In this document: positions 1 to 7,822 of the stretch, one piece after another
How positions within the stretch are numbered: the first letter of the stretch is position 1
Layout: the number at the start of each line of letters is the position of its first letter
NCBI RefSeq assembly: GCF_019793465.1
Contig: NZ_JAILYJ010000029.1
Span: forward strand, 1 to 36,014
From: Rhizobium croatiense
Lineage (GTDB): Bacteria > Pseudomonadota > Alphaproteobacteria > Rhizobiales > Rhizobiaceae
Reading direction: 5' to 3'
DNA: 36,014 nucleotides
The notes under the pieces: generated by a model
Databases searched by the model: none
Told to the model about the DNA's origin: nothing
The model's input: only the letters and a program-made list of their open reading frames with translations
Program-made: the position numbers and the translations under genes

Positions 1-388
1 AGACGGAGAACTTCTGCAGCGCCGCCGGCACCGACTTGTCCCAGCCTTCCTTCTTGGCCGTCTCCGTCAGGTCGCCCATGACGCCGGCCTCGGCATAATC
101 GAGCACGGTGTAACCCAGCATCTGCGAAGCGGTCGGATAAGTGCCGGCCGCCACCATTGCCTTCAGCGCCGTCATCGCCGCATCACCGCCGCCGCCGGCT
201 ACCGGAACGTCCTTCCAGGCAAACCCTTCCTTCGACAGATCCTCCTTCAACACGTTCAACGCCGCCGCCTCGCCGCCCGACGTCCACCAGTGCAGCATCT
301 GCACTTCCTTGACGTCGGCGGCGCGGGCCGCACCGAGGCCAGCCATCATCACGACGGCAACAGCCGCCGAGCTCAAAAACTTGCGCAT
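1..388 (-). CDS. ABC sugar transporter periplasmic binding protein, N-terminal part (GtsA-like)
   Basis: Only the first 129 residues lie in the window; the gene runs off the left edge. The ATG at 386-388 follows a strong Shine-Dalgarno (GGGAGGAA on the minus strand, at about 391-398). Residues 1-23 form a Sec signal peptide ending AARA, so the product should be periplasmic. The mature protein opens with VQMLHWWTSGGEA and later has VAGGGGDAAMTALK. These are hallmarks of family 1 solute-binding proteins of the glucose/mannose type (GtsA of Pseudomonas). The expected role is capture of a monosaccharide for an ABC importer whose permease and ATPase genes should lie to the left. The exact substrate cannot be read from this fragment. 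Confidence 0.85.
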   Translation of the reverse strand, partial: MRKFLSSAAVAVVMMAGLGAARAADVKEVQMLHWWTSGGEAAALNVLKEDLSKEGFAWKDVPVAGGGGDAAMTALKAMVAAGTYPTASQMLGYTVLDYAEAGVMGDLTETAKKEGWDKSVPAALQKFSV

Positions 389-795
389 AAATTCCTCCCA
401 TTGAAAATCGGCGGCGGGCCCTCCCTGCCGCCCGATGCTTTCCGCGTTGCGGCGGTCAACATTCGGCCGCGCTCCTCCGCACGGTTGCTAATTTAAAACG
501 TTATAAGCCTCTGATCGTCAAGTCCTTTCTCGACTCCCGAGAAAAATATGCCTTTTCTATTATCCTATTGAATTAATTACTTTATCAATCCTGCTATTTA
601 CCAGTCCACCTATGCGCCTTTGATATCCAGACGCGGTCTCCATCTCGCCCGCGAGTGCGATCTCATCCGCAGCCGACGTATCGATTGCGCATTGTCGCCA
701 ACTCCATCCACGAGGATCGGCCGCTGATCAATTTTCCGATCATTAGGCGCGGCCTATTTCCCTGAGGCGTGATTTGCCGTAGAAGGACGCCGTAA
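389..795. other. Divergent intergenic region between sugar transporter and queC
   Basis: These ~400 bp contain an unusually AT-rich stretch (about 485-605), which probably holds the promoter of the leftward binding-protein gene, and the palindrome at 493-506. Short open frames here have no recognisable protein features. Nothing else is seen until the preQ1 riboswitch. Confidence 0.5.
493..506. promoter_or_regulatory. Probable LacI/GalR-type operator of the sugar-transporter gene
   Basis: TTAAAACGTTATAA is a 14-bp near-perfect palindrome with a central CG, typical of operators bound by LacI/GalR-family repressors. It lies about 105 bp upstream of the binding-protein start. On the minus strand a TTGACG hexamer sits just upstream (around 515-520), so the site would overlap the promoter. 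The regulator gene is not in the window. Confidence 0.4.
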
Positions 796-827
796 TCCGG
801 TCGCAGCCCACCCGGTCAAAACAAGGG
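796..827 (+). ncRNA. preQ1-I riboswitch (type II-like aptamer) upstream of queC
   Basis: The sequence has a CCGG stem strand (797-800), the loop TCGCAG (801-806), a C-rich stretch with a candidate ligand-pairing C at 811, the second CCGG strand (812-815) and the tail AAAACAAGG (818-826). GGTCGCAG and AAAACAAGG match the class I, type II preQ1 aptamer studied in Thermoanaerobacter. The tail overlaps the queC Shine-Dalgarno (AAGGGA, 823-828), 9 nt before the ATG, so preQ1 binding should hide the ribosome site and shut down synthesis. The P1 stem is short (4 bp) and the loop is one base longer than in the model aptamer. Confidence 0.8.
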
Positions 828-837
828 AATCCAAAAT

Positions 838-1548
838 ATGAAGACTCTCGTCGTCTGCTCTGGCGGACTCGACTCCGTTTCGCTTGCACATAAGATAGCA
901 GCGGAACAACAGCTTATCGGCCTCGTCTCCTTCGACTACGGCCAGCGGCACCGCAAGGAACTCGACTTCGCCGCCCGGTGCGCCGCGCGTCTCGCCGTTC
1001 CTCATCATATCATCGATATCGCCGCCATCGGCGGCCATCTCAGCGGATCGGCGCTGACCGATAATGTCGAGGTCCCGGACGGCCACTATGCCGAGGAGAC
1101 CATGAAGGCCACCGTGGTGCCGAACCGCAATGCCATCATGCTGGCGATCGCATTCGGCCTGGCGGCCGCGCAAAAGGCCGATGCTGTCGCCGTCGCCGTG
1201 CACGGCGGCGACCATTTCATTTACCCCGACTGCCGGCCGGCCTTCATCGACGCCTTCCAGCGCATGCAGAACGAAGCGCTGGACGGTTATGCCAGCGTCA
1301 GACTGCTGGCGCCGTATGTCGATGTTCCCAAAGCGGCGATCGTCGCCGACGGCGCAAAACATGGTACGCCGTTTGCGGAGACCTGGTCCTGCTACAAGGG
1401 CGGCAACCTTCATTGCGGGCGCTGCGGAACCTGCGTCGAACGCCGCGAAGCCTTCCACCTTGCCGGTGTCACCGATCCAACGGACTATGAAGACCGGGAC
1501 TTCTGGAAAGCGGCAGTGTCGCAATATTCCGCGGCGGAGGTGCGTTGA
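838..1548 (+). CDS. queC: 7-cyano-7-deazaguanine (preQ0) synthase QueC
   Basis: QueC converts 7-carboxy-7-deazaguanine (CDG) to preQ0 using ATP and ammonia, the last step before reduction to preQ1 in queuosine synthesis. The 236-residue product has the PP-loop ATP-binding motif SGGLDS at residues 8-13. A C-terminal zinc cluster of four cysteines lies at about 185, 193, 196 and 199 (CYKGG...CGRCGTC). Length and motif order are normal for the family. The start is set by the riboswitch-embedded Shine-Dalgarno. It is the first gene of a tightly packed queC-queD-queE operon; its stop overlaps the queD start (TGATG). Confidence 0.96.
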   Translation: MKTLVVCSGGLDSVSLAHKIAAEQQLIGLVSFDYGQRHRKELDFAARCAARLAVPHHIIDIAAIGGHLSGSALTDNVEVPDGHYAEETMKATVVPNRNAIMLAIAFGLAAAQKADAVAVAVHGGDHFIYPDCRPAFIDAFQRMQNEALDGYASVRLLAPYVDVPKAAIVADGAKHGTPFAETWSCYKGGNLHCGRCGTCVERREAFHLAGVTDPTDYEDRDFWKAAVSQYSAAEVR

Positions 1549-1904
1549 TGTACCGCATCACCAAGGAGTTTCATCTCTCCGCTTCGCACCAGCTGGATCA
1601 TCTGCCGGCCGACCATCAATGCGCCAGGCTCCACGGCCACAACTACGTCGTGGTCGTCGAGCTCGCCGCCGAAAGCCTGAATGACGACGGGTTCGTTCGC
1701 GACTATCACGACCTGTCGCCGCTCAAGCGCTATATCGACGAGGCTCTCGATCATCGCCACCTGAACGAGGTCTTCGGCCACTCGAAAGTCACCTCCGAAT
1801 TCCTGGCAAAGCATTTTTACGACTGGTGCAAACAGCGTTTCCCCGAGACATCGTCCGTCCGCGTCAGCGAGACGCCGAAGACCTGGGCGGAGTACCGGCC
1901 ATGA
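1548..1904 (+). CDS. queD: 6-carboxytetrahydropterin synthase QueD
   Basis: QueD converts dihydroneopterin triphosphate to 6-carboxy-5,6,7,8-tetrahydropterin, the substrate of QueE. The 118-residue protein has the zinc-binding histidines H14, H29 and H31 (the latter in RLHGHNY) and the catalytic Cys25. The C-terminal VRVSETPKTWAEY carries the pterin-anchoring glutamate. The ATG at 1548 overlaps the queC stop. An in-frame TTG one codon earlier is less likely because it would start inside queC without its own signal. The stop overlaps the queE ATG (ATGA), which indicates translational coupling. Confidence 0.95.
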   Translation: MYRITKEFHLSASHQLDHLPADHQCARLHGHNYVVVVELAAESLNDDGFVRDYHDLSPLKRYIDEALDHRHLNEVFGHSKVTSEFLAKHFYDWCKQRFPETSSVRVSETPKTWAEYRP

Positions 1905-2629
1905 GCGGGGAGACCATTCGCGTCAGCGAGATCTTCGGCCCGACCATCCAGGGCGAAGGCGCTTTGATCGGGCTGCCGACGGTGTTCGTCCGGACGGGCG
2001 GCTGTGACTATCGCTGTTCCTGGTGCGACAGCCTCCACGCCGTCGACAGCGCCTTTCGGGATCAATGGATTCCCATGTCCACCGAGGCGATCTGGCAGGA
2101 GGTCACGAAGCTCTCCGCAGGCCGGCCGATGACGGTCTCCCTTTCCGGAGGCAATCCGGCGATCCAGCCTCTGGGGCCGCTGATCGAATTCGGCCATTCT
2201 CAAGGCTACCGCTTCGCGCTGGAAACGCAGGGGAGCGTGGGCCGGAACTGGTTTCGCGATCTCGACTTCCTGGTCTTGAGCCCCAAGCCGCCATCAAGCG
2301 GAATGCTGACGGATTGGGACCAGGTCGACAGCTGTCTCCGGCTTGCCGCCGGTGGCCCGGAGATCGCCTTGAAAATCGTCGTCTTCGACGATGGCGATTA
2401 CGCCTTCGCCCAACACGCGGGTCGGCGCTATCCCTATATTCCCTTGTTCCTTCAGCCGGGCAACCATACGCCGCCGCCGCCCGATGACGACGACGCCCGC
2501 ATCGATATCGACGGCGTAATGGATCGAATGCACTGGCTCGTCGAAAAGGTGACGGTCGACAGATGGTTTGCCCCGCGCGTGCTGCCGCAGCTGCACGTTC
2601 TGCTGTGGGGAAACAAACGCGGCGTCTGA
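1901..2629 (+). CDS. queE: 7-carboxy-7-deazaguanine synthase QueE (radical SAM)
   Basis: QueE is the radical-SAM enzyme that contracts carboxytetrahydropterin to 7-carboxy-7-deazaguanine. The 242-residue product has the 4Fe-4S motif CDYRCSWC at residues 35-42 (C-x3-C-x2-C, with Trp before the last Cys). Upstream are the family signature FGPTIQGEGALIG (12-24) and FVRTGGC. The ATG at 1901 overlaps the queD stop and was preferred to an in-frame start further upstream inside queD. It is the third and last gene of the operon; a dispersed rhizobial repeat follows at once. Confidence 0.95.
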   Translation: MSGETIRVSEIFGPTIQGEGALIGLPTVFVRTGGCDYRCSWCDSLHAVDSAFRDQWIPMSTEAIWQEVTKLSAGRPMTVSLSGGNPAIQPLGPLIEFGHSQGYRFALETQGSVGRNWFRDLDFLVLSPKPPSSGMLTDWDQVDSCLRLAAGGPEIALKIVVFDDGDYAFAQHAGRRYPYIPLFLQPGNHTPPPPDDDDARIDIDGVMDRMHWLVEKVTVDRWFAPRVLPQLHVLLWGNKRGV

Positions 2630-2644
2630 ACCTGCCTGAGCCTA

Positions 2645-2749
2645 ATGCATGTCGCCCGGAAGTGTGCCGCGGTTCCGGGACAACGACATGCATAAAAACA
2701 AAGAGCTAAAGCGCGTCGCGTGAATCAAATTTGACGCGACGCGCTTTAG
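2645..2749. repeat. Rhizobial intergenic palindromic repeat (RIME-like)
   Basis: Two palindromes lie in tandem. The first has arms ATGCATGTCG (2645-2654) and CGACATGCAT (2684-2693). The second has perfect 15-bp arms CTAAAGCGCGTCGCG and its complement, with a short AT-rich loop (about 2707-2749, within one base). The second arm includes the stop codon of the leftward cyclase gene, so the element may also serve as a bidirectional terminator between queE and that gene. The first half recurs at 20,873-20,903, which supports a dispersed repeat. Confidence 0.75.
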
Positions 2750-3969
2750 CGCTCAGGAAAAGCGAAGACATCGACAGGCTCTCCGAGCCCGCGCAGCGGG
2801 AAGGTGCCGAGGCTGTCCATGTCTTTGGCGCAGCCCGCCATTTCGACGAAGGCCCGCGACAACAGCACCGGACGCTTGACCTCCTTGGTCAGGCTTTCCA
2901 GCCGCGAGGCGGTATTGACGGCAGGGCCGATGACGGTGAAATCCAGCCGCCGGCGCGAACCGATATTGCCGTACATGACGTCGCCGACATGCACGCCGAC
3001 GCCGTAACGCAGCGGTTCGCGTCCTGTCCGTGCGTGCTGCTCGTTGAGCTCGGCCATCAACGCCTGCCCTTCGCGGATCGCCTGCAGCAGATCGGCGCAG
3101 GCCGTTTCCTTGCTTAAGGGGAAGATTGCCAGCAATCCGTCGCCCATGAACTTCAGGATTTCGCCGCCATAGCGTTCGATCGGATCCGACATGGCGTCGA
3201 AATAATCGTTGAGCAGTTGGATGACATCGTCGCGCGGCCAGAGATCGGAGATCGCCGTAAAGTCGCGCAGGTCGCAGATCATGATCGCCGCACCGACGGT
3301 GGCGCCGCTGCCGCGCGTCGTCACGCCCGACAGGATCTGCTCGCTCGCATGCGGCCCGACATAGGTCTGCAGCAGCGTGCGCGCCATGATGTTCTTCAGG
3401 CGAATTTCGCTGATCAAGGTCAGGGCCGGAAGGAGATCACGCAGGAAATCGAGATGTTCGCTGGTAAAACCGCCCGGCCGGCTGGTGGAAAATGTAGCCA
3501 CATGCCGTTTGCCGAAGGTGTGTTCGAGCGGCCAGGCGATATACTCGGTCAGGCCGTCGTCGCGCAGTTCCCGATAGAATGAATCCAAGTCGCCGTCGGC
3601 TGTACCTTCCAGCTGCCTGCGCACTTCCTCCGCACCCTGATGGATCGCGTTGACCGGGCTGGTCAGGAACTCCGGCGTGTTTTCGACGCCATAGGCGAAT
3701 GTGTTGATCTTCGCTTCTGTGAGCCCTTCCTTCCAGAGGATGCGTGCGCCGATCCATTGCGGATGGTTCGTCCGGAAATGCAATGTCGCCCGGGCCACCG
3801 GCACCCCAGCCGACAGCAGCTTCCCGCACATCTCCACCAAAATGTTGTCGATGAAACGCTCGCCCCGCGTCTCGTTCACCAGCCAATCGAGAATCCGCCT
3901 CCTGCGGATCGGCCAGACGCCCTCGTCCGCTTCAACGGCAGTCCCAGTCTTGTTCATAAAAGGCGACAT
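2746..3969 (-). CDS. Class III adenylate/guanylate cyclase
   Basis: This 407-residue protein ends in a class III nucleotide cyclase domain (about 210-400). It shows the first metal-binding aspartate in MICDLRDFTAIS, the second in GGEILKFMGDGLLAIF, and the substrate/transition-state region GVGVHVGDVMYGNIGS...DFTVIGPAVNTASRLE. No membrane segment is visible. The N-terminal 190 residues look like a soluble GAF-like sensor domain of the type common in rhizobial cyclases, though the ligand is unknown. It should make cAMP from ATP; the signal is not known. The ATG at 3967-3969 was chosen over an adjacent upstream TTG. No partner gene is adjacent in the same direction. Confidence 0.88.
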   Translation of the reverse strand: MSPFMNKTGTAVEADEGVWPIRRRRILDWLVNETRGERFIDNILVEMCGKLLSAGVPVARATLHFRTNHPQWIGARILWKEGLTEAKINTFAYGVENTPEFLTSPVNAIHQGAEEVRRQLEGTADGDLDSFYRELRDDGLTEYIAWPLEHTFGKRHVATFSTSRPGGFTSEHLDFLRDLLPALTLISEIRLKNIMARTLLQTYVGPHASEQILSGVTTRGSGATVGAAIMICDLRDFTAISDLWPRDDVIQLLNDYFDAMSDPIERYGGEILKFMGDGLLAIFPLSKETACADLLQAIREGQALMAELNEQHARTGREPLRYGVGVHVGDVMYGNIGSRRRLDFTVIGPAVNTASRLESLTKEVKRPVLLSRAFVEMAGCAKDMDSLGTFPLRGLGEPVDVFAFPER

Positions 3970-4071
3970 CAAAAACTCCGCTACGTCACGTCATCGGCGA
4001 GGATCGAATTCAGTTTCCGCTGAATGTGGGCGACAGGGAAGCAAATGATAAGGGCAGACTGCGAGAAAGCC

Positions 4072-5046
4072 TCAGAAATCCCAATCTTCGTCTTCGGTCG
4101 CGACAGCCTTGCCGATGACATAGGAGGAACCGGAGCCGGAGAAGAAGTCATGGTTCTCGTCGGCATTCGGCGAAAGCGCCGACAGGATCGCCGGATTGAC
4201 CTTGCAGGCCTCGGCCGGGAAAAGCGCCTCGTAGCCGAGGTTCATCAGTGCCTTGTTGGCATTGTAATGCAGGAATTTCTTGACGTCCTCGGTCAGCCCG
4301 ACACCGTCATAGAGCGCCTCGGTATATCGCGCCTCGTTGTCGTAGAGCTCGAGCAGCAGGTCGAAGGCGAAATCCTTGATCTCCTGCCTTCTCTCCTCGG
4401 ACAACCGCTCCAACCCGCGCTGGAACTTGTAGCCGATATAATAGCCGTGCACCGCCTCGTCGCGGATGATCAGCCGGATCATGTCGGCCGTGTTGGTCAG
4501 CTTGGCGCGGCTCGACCAGTACATTGGCAAATAGAAGCCGGAATAGAACAGAAAGCTTTCCAGGAAGACGCTCGCAACCTTCTTCTTCAAGGGATCGCCG
4601 GAACCATACTGCTCCATGATCAGCGCCGATTTCCGCTGCAGGAACTCGTTCTCCTCCGACCAGCGATAGGCGTCGTCGACGTCGGGCGTCGAGCACAGCG
4701 TCGAGAAGATCGAGGAATAGGAGCGCGCATGCACCGCCTCCATGAAGGAGACGTTGGAAAGCACCGCCTCCTCATGCGGCGTTACCGCATCCTCCATCAG
4801 CCTGATGGAACCAACGCCATTCTGGATCGTGTCGAGCAGCGTCAGCCCGGTGAAGACGCGGATGGTTAACTGCTGCTCGGCCGGCGTCAGCGTCGCCCAG
4901 GAGGAAATGTCGTTCGACAGCGGCACTTTTTCCGGCAGCCAGAAATTGCCGGTCAGCCGGTTCCAGACTTCGAGATCCTTGTCGTCCTCGATGCGGTTCC
5001 AGTTGATGGCGCGCACGCGGCTGATTGGCTTTAGCGCGATGTTCAT
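4072..5046 (-). CDS. nrdF: Ribonucleotide reductase class Ib, beta subunit NrdF
   Basis: NrdF carries the dimanganese or diiron tyrosyl-radical cofactor that drives the NrdE active site. The 324-residue length is normal. Metal-ligand motifs are visible in FMEAVHARSYSSIF and IIRDEAVHGYYIG. The C-terminal acidic tail ending ATEDEDWDF is the segment that docks onto NrdE. It is the last gene of nrdH-nrdI-nrdE-nrdF on the minus strand and is separated from nrdE by a 175-bp gap holding a palindromic repeat, so its mRNA level or stability may differ from that of the upstream genes. Confidence 0.96.
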   Translation of the reverse strand: MNIALKPISRVRAINWNRIEDDKDLEVWNRLTGNFWLPEKVPLSNDISSWATLTPAEQQLTIRVFTGLTLLDTIQNGVGSIRLMEDAVTPHEEAVLSNVSFMEAVHARSYSSIFSTLCSTPDVDDAYRWSEENEFLQRKSALIMEQYGSGDPLKKKVASVFLESFLFYSGFYLPMYWSSRAKLTNTADMIRLIIRDEAVHGYYIGYKFQRGLERLSEERRQEIKDFAFDLLLELYDNEARYTEALYDGVGLTEDVKKFLHYNANKALMNLGYEALFPAEACKVNPAILSALSPNADENHDFFSGSGSSYVIGKAVATEDEDWDF

Positions 5047-5085
5047 GGTGATTATGTCCTTCCAATAGATCTGATGGCGCTCGGA

Positions 5086-5189
5086 GCCCCCTCACCCTGC
5101 CCTCTCCCCGAGGGAAGAGGGGATGTCGCGCCTGCCGCAGATGTCTTCTCCCCATCGGGGAGAAGGTGCCGGCAGGCGGATGAGGGGGC
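5086..5189. repeat. Palindromic intergenic repeat between nrdE and nrdF
   Basis: The outer arms are GCCCCCTCACCCTGCC (5086-5101) and a complementary GGCAGGCGGATGAGGGGGC (5171-5189). An inner hairpin, TCTCCCC-ATC-GGGGAGA type, lies around 5147-5165. The structure and the CCCTCACCC...GATGAGGG ends are typical of repeats scattered between genes in Rhizobiaceae. It is transcribed inside the nrd operon and could fold into a long hairpin in the mRNA. Confidence 0.75.
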
Positions 5190-5221
5190 CATTCGCTCTA
5201 AGGCTCGCGACCGAAATCAAC

Positions 5222-7426
5222 TCACAACGTACAAGACACGCAGCCCTGCACCTCGGTGCCGGACAGCGCCATCTGGCGAAGGCGGATGTAGTAGATCGTC
5301 TTGATGCCCTTCCTCCAGGCATAGATCTGCGCCTTGTTGATATCGCGCGTCGTTGCCGTGTCACGGAAGAACAAGGTCAGCGACAGGCCCTGGTCGACAT
5401 GCTGGGTTGCCGCCGCATAGGTATCGATGATCTTCTCGGCGCCGATCTCGTAGGCGTCCTGATAATAATCGAGATTGTCGTTGGTCATGAACGGCGCCGG
5501 ATAATAGACGCGGCCGATCTTGCCTTCCTTGCGGATCTCGATCTTCGAGACGATCGGATGGATCGAGGAGGTCGAGTGGTTGATGTAGGAGATCGAGCCC
5601 GTCGGTGGCACCGCCTGCAGGTTCTGGTTATAGAGGCCAGACGTCATAACAGCCGTCTTCAACGACGCCCAATCGTCCTGCGTCGGAATATGGATTCCTG
5701 ATTTGTCGAACAGCGCCTGCACCTTCTCGGTCGTCGGCTTCCATTCCTGCTCGGTATATTTGTCGAAATAGTCGCCGGACGCATATTTCGAATTTTCGAA
5801 GCCCTTGAACCTGCTGCCGCGTTCGACCGCCAGCAGGTTCGAGGCGCGGATCGCGTGATAGGTCACCGTATAGAAATAGATATTGGTGAAATCGACGCCT
5901 TCCTCCGAGCCGTAGAAGATCCGTTCGCGGGCGAGATAACCGTGCAGGTTCATCTGGCCGAGACCGATCGCATGGCTTTCGTCATTGCCCTTCTCGATCG
6001 ACGGGACCGAGGCGATGTGGCTCATGTCGGAGACGGCCGTCAGCGCCCGGATCGAGGTCTCGATCGTCTTGCCGAAATCGGCGGAGTCCATCGCCGCCGC
6101 AATGTTCAGCGAGCCGAGATTGCAGGAAATATCCTTGCCGAGATGCTTGTAGGAGAGGTCGTCGTTGTATTCGCTCGCTTCGCTGACCTGCAGGATCTCC
6201 GAGCAAAGATTGCTCATCGAAATACGCCCGGCGATCGGGTTCGCCCGGTTCACCGTGTCCTCGAACATGATGTAGGGATAACCGCTCTCGAACTGGATTT
6301 CGGCGAGCACCTGGAAGAATTCGCGCGCCTTGATCTTCTTCTTCGAGATGCGCGCATCCGCCACCATCTCGCGATATTTTTCGGTCACCGAAATCTCGGT
6401 GAAAGGCACGCCGTAGACGCGTTCAACGTCGTAAGGCGAGAACAGGTACATGTCCTCATTGTTTTTCGCGAGCTCGAAGGTGATGTCGGGCACGACGACG
6501 CCGAGCGACAGCGTCTTGATGCGGATCTTCTCGTCGGCATTTTCGCGCTTGGTGTCGAGGAAGCGCATAATGTCGGGGTGATGGGCGTTGAGATAAACGG
6601 CGCCGGCTCCCTGACGGGCACCGAGCTGGTTGGCATAGGAGAAACTGTCTTCGAGCAGCTTCATCACGGGGATGATGCCCGACGACTGATTCTCGATCTG
6701 CTTGATCGGCGCGCCGGCCTCACGGATGTTTGTCAGCGACAGCGCCACGCCGCCGCCGCGCTTCGACAATTGCAGCGCCGAATTGATCGATCGGCCGATC
6801 GATTCCATATTGTCCTCGACCCGCAGCAGAAAGCAGGAGACGAGTTCACCGCGCTCCTTCTTGCCGGCGTTGAGGAAGGTCGGCGTCGCCGGCTGGAATC
6901 GGCCTGAGATGATCTCGTCGACCATGTCGCGGGCAAGCGCTTCGTCGCCCTGTGCCAGGGTCAGCGCCACCATGCAGATGCGGTCTTCGTAGCGCTCGAG
7001 ATAGCGCTTTCCGTCGAAGGTCTTCAGCGTATAGCTGGTGTAATATTTGAAAGCGCCGAGAAAGGTCGGGAAACGGAATTTCCTGGCATAGGCCTGATCG
7101 AACAGGTCGCGCACGAAATTGAAGGAATACTGATCGAGAACCTCCTGCTCGTAATAGCCCTCGGTCACGAGGTAATCGAGCTTCTCCCTCAGATTGTGAA
7201 AGAACACCGTGTTCTGGTTCACATGCTGCAGGAAATACTGCTTCGCCGCCATGCGATCCTTGTCGAGCTGGATCCTGCCCTCATCGTCATAGAGGTTCAG
7301 CATGGCGTTCAGCGCGTGATAGTCGAGCGTTTCCGCCGCTTTCAAAGGACGTTCGCCGGCGGGATGAGCAAAAGTGTTATGAGGTTTTGCGCCCGCATCC
7401 CGCGTCAGAGTTGTTCCCGTGTCCAA
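5222..7426 (-). CDS. nrdE: Ribonucleotide reductase class Ib, alpha subunit NrdE
   Basis: NrdE reduces ribonucleoside diphosphates to deoxyribonucleotides with electrons from NrdH. The protein (~734 residues) has the family stretches VSCFLLRVEDNMESIGRS, SNLCSEI, NLGSLNIAAAM and LYNQNLQAVPPTGSISYINHSTSSIHP. The redox-active pair near the C-terminus is CVSC in VQGCVSCTL. The long ATP-cone of class Ia enzymes is absent. No ATG lies near the homologous N-terminus; the best start is TTG at 7424-7426 (reading LDTGTTLTRD). It sits inside the end of nrdI with a GGA-type Shine-Dalgarno, which implies translational coupling. The frame stays open upstream of this TTG, so the true start could be a few codons away. 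Confidence 0.94.
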   Translation of the reverse strand: MDTGTTLTRDAGAKPHNTFAHPAGERPLKAAETLDYHALNAMLNLYDDEGRIQLDKDRMAAKQYFLQHVNQNTVFFHNLREKLDYLVTEGYYEQEVLDQYSFNFVRDLFDQAYARKFRFPTFLGAFKYYTSYTLKTFDGKRYLERYEDRICMVALTLAQGDEALARDMVDEIISGRFQPATPTFLNAGKKERGELVSCFLLRVEDNMESIGRSINSALQLSKRGGGVALSLTNIREAGAPIKQIENQSSGIIPVMKLLEDSFSYANQLGARQGAGAVYLNAHHPDIMRFLDTKRENADEKIRIKTLSLGVVVPDITFELAKNNEDMYLFSPYDVERVYGVPFTEISVTEKYREMVADARISKKKIKAREFFQVLAEIQFESGYPYIMFEDTVNRANPIAGRISMSNLCSEILQVSEASEYNDDLSYKHLGKDISCNLGSLNIAAAMDSADFGKTIETSIRALTAVSDMSHIASVPSIEKGNDESHAIGLGQMNLHGYLARERIFYGSEEGVDFTNIYFYTVTYHAIRASNLLAVERGSRFKGFENSKYASGDYFDKYTEQEWKPTTEKVQALFDKSGIHIPTQDDWASLKTAVMTSGLYNQNLQAVPPTGSISYINHSTSSIHPIVSKIEIRKEGKIGRVYYPAPFMTNDNLDYYQDAYEIGAEKIIDTYAAATQHVDQGLSLTLFFRDTATTRDINKAQIYAWRKGIKTIYYIRLRQMALSGTEVQGCVSCTL

Positions 7427-7809
7427 AATCGTTCCATTCCGTGTTTGACGTTGGCGACATCTTCTGCCGTGCCCATGAGCTCGAACCTGTAGAGGTAGGG
7501 CACCTGGCATTTGCGCGAAATCACGTCGCCGGCGAGCCCGTATGTCTCGCCGAAATTGCTGTTGCCCGCGGCAATCACCCCGCGGATATGTCCTCGGTTT
7601 TCCGCATCGTTCAAGAAACGGATCACCTGCTTGGGAACGGCACCCTTGCCACCGTCGCCGCTATAGGTCGGCACAATCAGAACGAAGGGTTCGCGGATAG
7701 GGAACGCCTCTGCGCCGCTGGCCGGAATGCGCGCCGCGCGCAGCCCGAGCCTGGCGACGAAGCGATGGGTATTCTCCGATCGGCTGGAATAATAGACGAG
7801 CAGCCCCAT
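7405..7809 (-). CDS. nrdI: Flavodoxin-like protein NrdI
   Basis: NrdI is the flavodoxin that supplies the oxidant (superoxide/peroxide) for assembling the Mn(III)2-tyrosyl radical in NrdF. The 134-residue product starts MGLLVYYSSRSENTHRFV, the FMN phosphate-binding loop. It continues with FVLIVPTYSGDGGKGAVPKQV and GVIAAGNSNFGETYGLAGD, the other FMN loops of the family. It lies between nrdH and nrdE; its 3' end overlaps the nrdE start by about 20 bp. Its presence marks the operon as class Ib. Confidence 0.95.
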   Translation of the reverse strand: MGLLVYYSSRSENTHRFVARLGLRAARIPASGAEAFPIREPFVLIVPTYSGDGGKGAVPKQVIRFLNDAENRGHIRGVIAAGNSNFGETYGLAGDVISRKCQVPYLYRFELMGTAEDVANVKHGMERFWTREQL

Positions 7810-7822
7810 CGCCGTTTTCCGG

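Noticed and set aside
754..1524. Long minus-strand frame opposite queC
   Set aside because: It mirrors queC codon positions in GC-rich DNA and has no protein motif; queC has clear catalytic residues and a riboswitch.
4024..4869. 281-codon plus-strand frame opposite nrdF
   Set aside because: Antisense shadow; the amino-acid composition is low-complexity and nrdF on the other strand is unmistakable.
5855..6907. 350-codon plus-strand frame opposite nrdE
   Set aside because: Antisense shadow of a conserved gene with no domain of its own.
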